A DNA stretch of 10,767 nt from DATKZB01 sp035528235 (GTDB lineage Bacteria; Planctomycetota; Phycisphaerae; FEN-1346), in the NCBI GenBank assembly GCA_035528235.1, contig DATKZB010000182.1, positions 1 to 10,767 on the forward strand. The letters run 5' to 3'. This document shows, piece by piece, positions 5,495 through 10,767 of the stretch. Position numbers and translations under genes: made by a program. The notes under the pieces were generated by a model. That model was not told where the DNA came from. It did not search any database and saw only the letters and a list, made by a program, of their open reading frames with translations. Numbering within the stretch: position 1 is the first letter of the stretch; each line of letters starts with the position of its first letter.

Positions 5495-6511
5495 ATGCTT
5501 GTTTTCATTGTGCGGCTACTGTTTTTCCTGGCGATGGCGGCCGGCGGGTACGTGTGCGGCGGGGCCGTCGAAGAGGGCAAGCAACTGACCGGCATGCTGG
5601 GCTTCGGGGCGGTGGCGGTCGTGGTGATTGTGCTCGACGCGGCGTTCCGCCGCAAGAACATCAGCGTGGTCTCGGCGGTGTTCTTCGGTCTGTTGGTGGG
5701 CCTGGTGGTGGCCATGCTGCTGGCCCCCGTGGTAGACATGTACGAGTTGGTTAACGCGAAGGTGCGCGAGGCCATCAAGGTGGGCATCGCGGTGATTACG
5801 TCGTACCTGGCGATCTCGCTCATTCTCCAGACGAAGGACGACTTCCGGTTCATCATACCGTACATCGAGTTCGCCAAGCAGCAGAAGGGGGGCCGGCCGC
5901 TGCTCCTGGACACGAGCGTGATTATCGACGGCCGGATAGCCGACATCGCCGAGACGCGTTTTCTCGACGCCCCGCTGGTGGTGCCGCGGTTCATCCTGCA
6001 CGAACTCCAGGCTATTGCCGATTCGTCCGACAAGATGAAACGCGATCGCGGCCGCCGCGGCCTCGACATCCTGAACCGCCTCCAGACGATGCCCGGCGTC
6101 GACATCCGCATCGAGGAGCCGGAAGTCCAGACGGGCCTCGACGGCGAGGCCGACCACTTGCTCGTCAACCTGGCCTCGCGCTGCTCGGGCCGCATCGTCA
6201 CGGTTGACTACAACCTCAACAAGGTCGCCCGGCTGGCCCGCGTCGACGTCATCAACGTCAACGACCTTGCCAACGCCCTCAAGCCGTCCGTCATGCCCGG
6301 CGAGGAGATGGACGTGACCATCCTCAAGGCCGGCCAGGAAGAAGACCAGGGCGTCGGGTACCTGGAAGACGGAACCATGGTGGTCGTCGAGGACGGCCGG
6401 AACCGCATCGGCGAATCGGTCACCCTTACCGTGACGAACGTGCTTCAGAAGAGCGCGGGTCGGATGATCTTCGGGCGAATCGAGCCCCCGGCCTCCAGAA
6501 AGAAATCCTAG
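5495..6511 (+). CDS. YacL-family membrane PIN/TRAM-domain protein
   Basis: A 338-residue protein of the YacL type: membrane-anchored PIN nuclease-like domain followed by a TRAM RNA-binding domain. Four hydrophobic segments lie at about 1-23, 34-50, 56-80 and 93-111. The PIN domain begins at LLLDTSVIIDGRIADI (136-151) with acidic residues Asp139, Glu170 (in HELQ), the Asp of GEADHLLV and the Asp of TVDYNLNK, so the metal-binding acids look complete. The C-terminal ~65 residues (PGEEMDVTILKAG through VTLTVTNVLQ to FGRI) form the TRAM domain. Length is normal. Start is supported by GGAGG (5483-5487) seven bases before the ATG. Members are thought to act on RNA at the membrane, but the substrate is not established. 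ispD follows after 84 bases, the same order as in Bacillus, suggesting co-transcription. Confidence 0.92.
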   Translation: MLVFIVRLLFFLAMAAGGYVCGGAVEEGKQLTGMLGFGAVAVVVIVLDAAFRRKNISVVSAVFFGLLVGLVVAMLLAPVVDMYELVNAKVREAIKVGIAVITSYLAISLILQTKDDFRFIIPYIEFAKQQKGGRPLLLDTSVIIDGRIADIAETRFLDAPLVVPRFILHELQAIADSSDKMKRDRGRRGLDILNRLQTMPGVDIRIEEPEVQTGLDGEADHLLVNLASRCSGRIVTVDYNLNKVARLARVDVINVNDLANALKPSVMPGEEMDVTILKAGQEEDQGVGYLEDGTMVVVEDGRNRIGESVTLTVTNVLQKSAGRMIFGRIEPPASRKKS

Positions 6512-6580
6512 ACCCGTTCGCAACTCCGGGTGCCGCCCGAAGGTGGGCTTTCCGGGCCGGGGCCTTTTGAGAACGTCTGT

Positions 6581-6586
6581 GGGGAG
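6581..6586 (+). promoter_or_regulatory. Ribosome binding site of ispD
   Basis: GGGGAG ends nine bases before the ATG at 6596. It sets the start there, directly before the conserved nucleotide-binding strand, rather than at an upstream in-frame GTG at 6530. Confidence 0.6.
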
Positions 6587-6595
6587 TCGTGCTGC

Positions 6596-7342
6596 ATGAG
6601 CGTACCCAGGGTTAGTGTCATCATTCCGGCGGCCGGTGTCGGCCGCCGGTTCGTCGAGGGACGCATCGTCCGTGGCGAGCGGTTGAAGCCGGGCCGGCCG
6701 GGCAAGGTCTTCGCCGATCTGGCGGGCCGGCCGGTGCTGGCCCACGTGCTGAGTGCCTTCGCGTCGGTCGAGGCCGTTGCCGAAACGATCGTGGCGGTTG
6801 CCCCCGACCAGGTGGACGGGGCCCGGGAGGCGTTTGCGGGCGTGGCGGCCGGCGGCGGCCCGGCCCGGTTCATCGCCGGCGGCGCCGACCGGATCGAGAG
6901 CGTCGCGCTGGCGCTGGCGGCGTCGGACCGCGGGACCGAACTGGTGGCCATTCACGACGCCGTTCGCCCGCTCATCCGGCCCGCCGTCATCCGCGAGGCC
7001 CTGCGCGTGGCGATCGAGCACGGTGCCGCGGTGGTCGGCCACCCGGTCGACCACACCATCAAGATGGTGGCCGACAGCGGCCTGGTGACCGAGACCGTGC
7101 CGAGGCGGTCGCTCTGGATGGCCCAGACGCCCCAGGTCTTCCGCCGCGAGATCATCACTCAGGCCTATCAGCGGCGGGGCGACATGGTCGGCCGCGTGAC
7201 CGACGACGCCCAACTCGTCGAGGCCATGGGCCAGACCGTGATGATGGTTCGCGGCGACGCCGCCAACCTCAAGATTACCACCCCCGAGGACCTGCGAGTC
7301 TGCGGGGCGATCCTGGCAGCGGGGTGGCCGTTCGGCGAGTAG
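6596..7342 (+). CDS. ispD: 2-C-methyl-D-erythritol 4-phosphate cytidylyltransferase
   Basis: A 248-residue IspD, the third enzyme of the MEP isoprenoid pathway, which joins CTP and MEP to give CDP-ME and pyrophosphate in the cytoplasm. Motifs in order: VIIPAAGVGRR (9-18, CTP-binding loop), PGK with Lys37, GGADRIESV (95-103), AIHDAVRPLI (118-127), HPVDHTIKMV (149-158), AQTPQVF (176-182), TDD (202-204) and NLKITTPEDL (224-233). The loop between the Arg pair and Lys37 is about ten residues longer than in E. coli IspD. In the PVxDTxK motif the usual Asp before Thr is His153 while the Lys (156) is kept, a variation worth noting. ispF, which often follows or fuses to ispD, is absent; a hairpin element begins at the stop codon. 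Likely co-transcribed with the PIN/TRAM gene upstream. Confidence 0.93.
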   Translation: MSVPRVSVIIPAAGVGRRFVEGRIVRGERLKPGRPGKVFADLAGRPVLAHVLSAFASVEAVAETIVAVAPDQVDGAREAFAGVAAGGGPARFIAGGADRIESVALALAASDRGTELVAIHDAVRPLIRPAVIREALRVAIEHGAAVVGHPVDHTIKMVADSGLVTETVPRRSLWMAQTPQVFRREIITQAYQRRGDMVGRVTDDAQLVEAMGQTVMMVRGDAANLKITTPEDLRVCGAILAAGWPFGE

Positions 7343-7430
7343 AAGTGGTTTCAAGACCGACCTCCCTGTCGTTTTCACGTGCCACGGCTTGCTGGCAAGC
7401 CGTGAGAAAGAGGTCCTGAAACCACTTGTA
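7340..7430. repeat. 91-bp inverted-repeat element overlapping the ispD stop
   Basis: Bases 7340-7358 pair with 7412-7430: TAGAAGTGGTTTCAAGACC against the reverse complement TACAAGTGGTTTCAGGACC, 17 of 19 matching. The centre contains a perfect 9-bp hairpin, 7383-7391 with 7396-7404 (CACGGCTTG, loop CTGG). The left end includes the TAG stop of ispD. No T-run follows, so it is not a classic intrinsic terminator, though a hairpin this long could block 3' decay or separate ispD from the glycosyltransferase genes. It resembles small nonautonomous palindromic elements and shares GTGCCAC and GGCTTG with the hairpin at 254-316. Confidence 0.7.
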
Positions 7431-7456
7431 GCGAACGGCCTGGCCTGGAGCGGACC

Positions 7457-9346
7457 GTGATCGGCACAGACCAACAAGACGACGACGCGCCCCGACCCGC
7501 CGCCCCACCGGTCTCCGGCGGCCGCGAGACCGTCCTGGTCCTGTTTCTCGTCCTCCTCTCGGGCGCCTTGACGCTTTACCGCACGGCCGACCGGGACCTC
7601 TTCACGGCCCACGAGGCCCGTGCGGCCCGGGTGGCCCGGCACATGCTGGATTCCGCAGCCTGGCCGGCCGAGGTGCCCAACCCGTGGCTGGTGCCGCAGT
7701 TCTCGCCCGAAGTCGATCCCGCCCTGAACTACCAGAAACCGCCGCTGTACTACTGGGCGGTGGCGGCTGCCAGCGCCGTCCGCGGCGACGTGACCAACCT
7801 GACGGTCCGCCTGCCGAGCGCCATCAGCCTGGTCGTGCTGGTCGTCGTCACGTTCTACCTGGGCAAGGCCCTGGTCTCGGTCCGCACGGGTTTCATTGCG
7901 GCCCTGGTGCTGGTGAGCACGCCGAAGATACTCTGGTGGAGCCGGGCGGCCATCCTGGACCCGATGCTGGCGGCGTGCGTGGCCGGGGCGCTGCTGTTCT
8001 TCTACCGGGCGCATCGGGGCATCGGTGGACGGTGGCAGTACTGGCTTTTCTGGGGCCTGACGGGTTTGGGGATGCTGGTCAAGGCGACATCGCTCGTGGT
8101 GCCGTTGCTGACGGTCGGCGGGTACCTGCTGATGCGCGCTCGCGCCGAAGGGTTCTGGAGTCCGCTGTGGCGGACCCGGCCCGTCAGCGGCCTGCTGGTG
8201 CTGCTGGCGGTGGCGGCGCCGTGGCACGTGGCGGCCGACGTGGCCACGGGCGGCCACGTCGTCGGGTGGAACCTGGCGGGGCTGACGCTGCCGGGGTGGC
8301 AGGCGGGCGATTTCAGCCGCGTCTACTGGGGCATGCACGTCTTCGGCCGCGCGACGGGCACCAGCGTCTTCGAGGACAACACGTACTGGTGGTACTACTT
8401 CCCGGTGATGGTGCGCGACCTGTTTCCCTGGATCGTGTTCCTGCCGGCAGCGCTGGTGCAGCCATGGCGCCGGGCGTCGCGCGATGACCGGGCCGGACTG
8501 CTCCTGCCGGGCGCCTGGTTCGTCGGGTCGCTCGTGTTCTTCTCGGCCGTCTCGTTCCGCAAGGACGAGTACATGCTGGTAGCGTCCCCGGGGGCGGCGC
8601 TGCTCATCGGGTACCTCCTGGACTACTACCTGGCGGCACACCGCCAGGACCCGGCGCTGCGGAAGTGGATTCAGGCGGCGTTCACGATCCTGGCCGTGGG
8701 GGCCTTTCTGCTGGGCGCGGGGCTTCTGTCGGTGGCGCTGTGGCCGTCGCTGCAGCAGCGCCTGCTCGAGACGTTTCACAACCGGACCGACCAGGCGACG
8801 TTCCGGGCGGTGGCCGACCTCATGGCCGAGCGTCTGTGGCTGGCGGTGCTCCTGGCCGGCCCCATCATCGTGGGGTCGGTGGCCTCGGTGGTGCTCGTAC
8901 GCCAGGACCGGCCCGTCCCGACGGTCACGCTGACCGTCTGCACGATGATCCTGTCGTTCGTGCTGTTCGTGGAGACGGTCGTTCCGGTTCTGGGTGAGGC
9001 GCGCGGCCTGGCGTCGTTTGCCACGGTGGTGGTGGAGGAGGTCAAGCGACATCGGCCGGTATCGCACATCTTCCTGGCCGTCGAGGAGTGCCACGAGTTG
9101 GCCTTTCTGCTGCATCGCAACTACGTGGGCCTGGCGGCGCAGCCGGACCTGGTCGGCCACCTCAAGGGCGAACTGGCGGCCGGGCAACCGTGGCTGGTCG
9201 TCATGGAGCGGAAAGCGTACGAGGGCGGACGGTGGGCGGACCCGGCTCTCGGGTGGCGGGTGGTCGGCGAGACGCCGGCGCGTCACCGGCAGCCCATGGT
9301 GCTCCTGGAGCCCACCTTGAAGCCGAAAGGCCCGGGCGGACCATGA
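7457..9346 (+). CDS. ArnT/PMT-like polytopic glycosyltransferase
   Basis: A 629-residue integral membrane protein of the GT-C type (GT39/GT83, dolichyl/undecaprenyl-phosphate sugar transferases). Such enzymes take a sugar from a polyprenyl-phosphate carrier and add it to a lipid or protein on the outer face of the membrane. After a ~23-residue polar N-terminus, the first membrane helix is at about 24-43. It is followed by the first outer loop with AHEARAARVARHML (51-64) and, ~40 residues on, NYQKPPLYYW (91-100), the family's usual E/D...KPP layout. About ten further hydrophobic segments follow, and the last ~115 residues form a soluble tail. The usual acidic residue before Glu in the DEAR-like motif is His52. 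Start is GTG 7457 with GGAG six bases upstream. Its stop overlaps the next gene (ATGA). The acceptor is unknown. Confidence 0.85.
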   Translation: MIGTDQQDDDAPRPAAPPVSGGRETVLVLFLVLLSGALTLYRTADRDLFTAHEARAARVARHMLDSAAWPAEVPNPWLVPQFSPEVDPALNYQKPPLYYWAVAAASAVRGDVTNLTVRLPSAISLVVLVVVTFYLGKALVSVRTGFIAALVLVSTPKILWWSRAAILDPMLAACVAGALLFFYRAHRGIGGRWQYWLFWGLTGLGMLVKATSLVVPLLTVGGYLLMRARAEGFWSPLWRTRPVSGLLVLLAVAAPWHVAADVATGGHVVGWNLAGLTLPGWQAGDFSRVYWGMHVFGRATGTSVFEDNTYWWYYFPVMVRDLFPWIVFLPAALVQPWRRASRDDRAGLLLPGAWFVGSLVFFSAVSFRKDEYMLVASPGAALLIGYLLDYYLAAHRQDPALRKWIQAAFTILAVGAFLLGAGLLSVALWPSLQQRLLETFHNRTDQATFRAVADLMAERLWLAVLLAGPIIVGSVASVVLVRQDRPVPTVTLTVCTMILSFVLFVETVVPVLGEARGLASFATVVVEEVKRHRPVSHIFLAVEECHELAFLLHRNYVGLAAQPDLVGHLKGELAAGQPWLVVMERKAYEGGRWADPALGWRVVGETPARHRQPMVLLEPTLKPKGPGGP

Positions 9347-10095
9347 GCAAGAAAGCGTCGCGGGCGCCGAACCCGGCCAGGCCGTCGATCAGCGCGGTTC
9401 TGCCGGCGTACAACGAGCAGGAGAACCTGCGCGCCGTGACGGAGGGTCTGCGCGCGGCCCTGGCGGCGGTGTGCGAGCGGTTCGAGATCATCATCGTCGA
9501 CGACGGCTCGACCGACGAGACGCCCGCCCTGGCCGACGCCCTGGCCCGCGACTGGGCCGAGGTCCGCGTCATCCATCACCGGCCGAACCGCGGGTACGGG
9601 GCGGCGCTGCGGAGCGGCTTCACGAGCGCTCGGCTGCCCCTGGTCTTCTACACCGACTCGGACGGCCAGTTCGACCCGCGCGAGATAGGCCTGCTGGTGG
9701 ACCGCATCGCCAAGGCCGACATCGTGACCGGCTACCGGGCCGACCGGCAGGACCCGTGGCGCCGCAAGTGCTTCTCGTGGGGTTTCAAGAAGTTCATCGG
9801 CCTCGTGTTCGGCGTCCACGTGCGCGACTGCGACTGCGCCTTCAAATTGTATCGGCGCGAGGTCTTCGGCGAGGTGGCGATCGCGTCGGACGCGTTCTTC
9901 GTCGACGCCGAGGTGCTGGCCAAGGCCAACGTCCTGGGGTACACGATCGACGAGACGCCCGTGACGCACCTGCCCCGCGCCGGCGGCCGGAGCACCGTGC
10001 GCCTGGGCCACATCCTCTCGACGCTCGGCGAGGCGTGGCACATGTTCCGCCACCCCGGCCTGCCCGTGCGCGAGCCTGCCGGCAAGACAACGTAG
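9343..10095 (+). CDS. GT2 glycosyltransferase, polyprenyl-phosphate sugar synthase type
   Basis: A 250-residue family 2 glycosyltransferase resembling dolichyl-phosphate mannosyltransferase (DPM1), which transfers a sugar from a nucleotide donor to a polyprenyl phosphate. The GT-A motifs are clear: VLPAYNEQENL (19-29), IIIVDDGSTDET (49-60), PNRGYGAALRSGF (81-93), the metal-binding DSDGQFD (105-111), TGYRADR (129-135), RDCDCAFKLYRREVF (161-175) and GGRSTV (214-219). It lacks the C-terminal membrane helices of GtrB/ArnC-type enzymes, so it should be a peripheral cytoplasmic-face protein. The ATG overlaps the stop of the preceding gene by four bases and has only a weak ribosome binding site, implying translational coupling. 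The pairing with an ArnT/PMT-like enzyme suggests that it makes that enzyme's lipid-linked sugar donor. The sugar is not known. Confidence 0.9.
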   Translation: MSKKASRAPNPARPSISAVLPAYNEQENLRAVTEGLRAALAAVCERFEIIIVDDGSTDETPALADALARDWAEVRVIHHRPNRGYGAALRSGFTSARLPLVFYTDSDGQFDPREIGLLVDRIAKADIVTGYRADRQDPWRRKCFSWGFKKFIGLVFGVHVRDCDCAFKLYRREVFGEVAIASDAFFVDAEVLAKANVLGYTIDETPVTHLPRAGGRSTVRLGHILSTLGEAWHMFRHPGLPVREPAGKTT

Positions 10096-10150
10096 ACCTA
10101 TCTGTGAAAGCGAACGTGCAGGGACTCGATCCGGAGGCCGGGGCGGCGCG

Positions 10151-10591
10151 TCAGTGGTCGGGTGCGGGGGCGGCGGGGGGCGGGTCGGGATGGATTTCGA
10201 TGCCGGACAGGCCCGGGTAGGTCGTGCCCTTGATGGTGAGTCGCACCGACGAGATGGGCACCACGATCCCCAGGTCGACGATGAGGACGCGGCCGGAGGT
10301 CATGCCGTCGACCTTCTGCGGCGTGGCGCCGTTGACGGCGATCGTGGCGGGGCCCCAGGAGTCGCCGTCGGCCGTGCCGCTTCGGGCGAACAGCAGCAGG
10401 TACCGGCCGCGAGGCGCCGGGTCCCACCGGGCCAGGAACCAGCCCTCGGGACCGTTCAACGACCAGGCCGCGTCCGTCCGGCCGCCCTGGAAGACGTTGC
10501 CGGGCAGCCGGTTGCCCCAGTGGCTCGACGCCGTGGCGGCGCCCAGCGCCAGCAAGGCCACGGCGGCCGCGTTATACCCGCGTCGGGTCAT
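10151..10591 (-). CDS. Small secreted protein of unknown function
   Basis: A 146-residue protein I do not recognise. Residues 1-21 form a signal peptide (MTRRGYNAAAVALLALGAATA), with likely cleavage after A21. The mature part alternates short beta-like stretches with aromatics: WSLNGPEGWFLARW (43-56), RGRYLLLFARSG, GPATIAVNG, RVLIVDLG, SVRLTIKGTTYPGLSGIEIHPD. This pattern suggests a small beta-sandwich of the carbohydrate-binding/discoidin kind, but no named domain can be assigned from sequence alone. It ends in a Pro/Ala-rich tail. The start ATG at 10591 has GGAA upstream on the minus strand, a weak ribosome binding site. It is convergent with the glycosyltransferase pair, with 55 bases between stops and no clear terminator. 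It could act at the cell surface. Confidence 0.7.
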   Translation of the reverse strand: MTRRGYNAAAVALLALGAATASSHWGNRLPGNVFQGGRTDAAWSLNGPEGWFLARWDPAPRGRYLLLFARSGTADGDSWGPATIAVNGATPQKVDGMTSGRVLIVDLGIVVPISSVRLTIKGTTYPGLSGIEIHPDPPPAAPAPDH

Positions 10592-10767
10592 CGGTCGTTC
10601 CGGAACCGGTCTTACGGCAGGCCGTACGAGCCATTTGCGGTGTTTGCAAGTCTTGGGTTGGCAGGTGGATAGGGGGATTTGAAAAACGTTTTTACCCCAG
10701 GTCGTCGCGGCTGGCGGGGCGTGGGGCGGTGTGGGGGTGGCGGCGGAGCGAAATTGACCCCAAAAAA
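10592..10767. other. Right-end noncoding stretch
   Basis: No gene is supported. Small features are TACGG/CCGTA, a 5-bp inverted repeat with a four-base loop at 10613-10626, and the perfect AT-rich palindrome AAAAACGTTTTT at 10682-10693. On the minus strand TTGCAA (about 10640-10645) could be a -35 box for the secreted-protein gene, but no good -10 follows at 17 bases. Confidence 0.35.

Noticed and set aside
7340..7430. Classic intrinsic terminator for ispD
   Set aside because: The hairpin is long but not followed by a T-run on the plus strand, and its terminal inverted repeats fit a repeat element better.
5516..9286. Leftward 1256-residue open frame
   Set aside because: It lies antisense to four well-supported genes (PIN/TRAM, ispD, both halves of the GT-C gene). 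Its composition is Arg/His/Pro/Gln-rich with no recognisable domain, as expected from a GC-rich antisense frame.

Overview
The window is GC-rich bacterial chromosomal DNA. Its gene content (a ThuA-like sugar-metabolism protein, a lipoprotein cyclophilin, YacL-type PIN/TRAM protein, IspD, lineage-specific secreted proteins and small intergenic inverted-repeat elements) would fit an uncultured Planctomycetota-type organism. That placement is inference from style and content; there is no rRNA or other marker in the window.

Layout, left to right. Bases 1-61 hold the first 20 codons of a leftward gene that looks like an IS110-family transposase. The noncoding stretch behind it (62-362) could be the IS end and ends in a 63-bp hairpin repeat (254-316). 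A leftward ThuA-family gene (363-1112) and a rightward lipoprotein peptidyl-prolyl isomerase (1277-1870) are divergent. A 153-bp element with terminal inverted repeats and two internal hairpins (2006-2158) follows. It precedes two tandem paralogues (2190-3638 and 3742-5377) encoding secreted proteins with a trypsin/HtrA-like fold that has lost catalytic His and Asp, then a pair of DnaJ-type CxxCxGxG motifs, then a conserved C-terminal domain of unknown function. The second copy is broken by one extra base, most simply in a run of eight G at 4754-4761.

The second half starts with a clear promoter and a membrane-anchored PIN/TRAM protein (5495-6511) followed by ispD (6596-7342), an order also known in Bacillus (yacL-ispD), here without ispF. 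A 91-bp hairpin element overlaps the ispD stop codon. Two glycosyltransferase genes then overlap by ATGA: an ArnT/PMT-like polytopic enzyme (7457-9346) and a DPM1-like GT2 (9343-10095). They form a plausible pair in which the GT2 charges a polyprenyl phosphate with sugar and the membrane enzyme transfers it on the outer face. A small secreted protein of unknown function (10151-10591) is convergent with them, and 10592-10767 has no gene that I can see.

The least explained features are the twin pseudo-HtrA/zinc-motif proteins, the G-tract frameshift, and the three structured repeats that occupy three separate intergenic gaps. No tRNA, rRNA or CRISPR array was seen.
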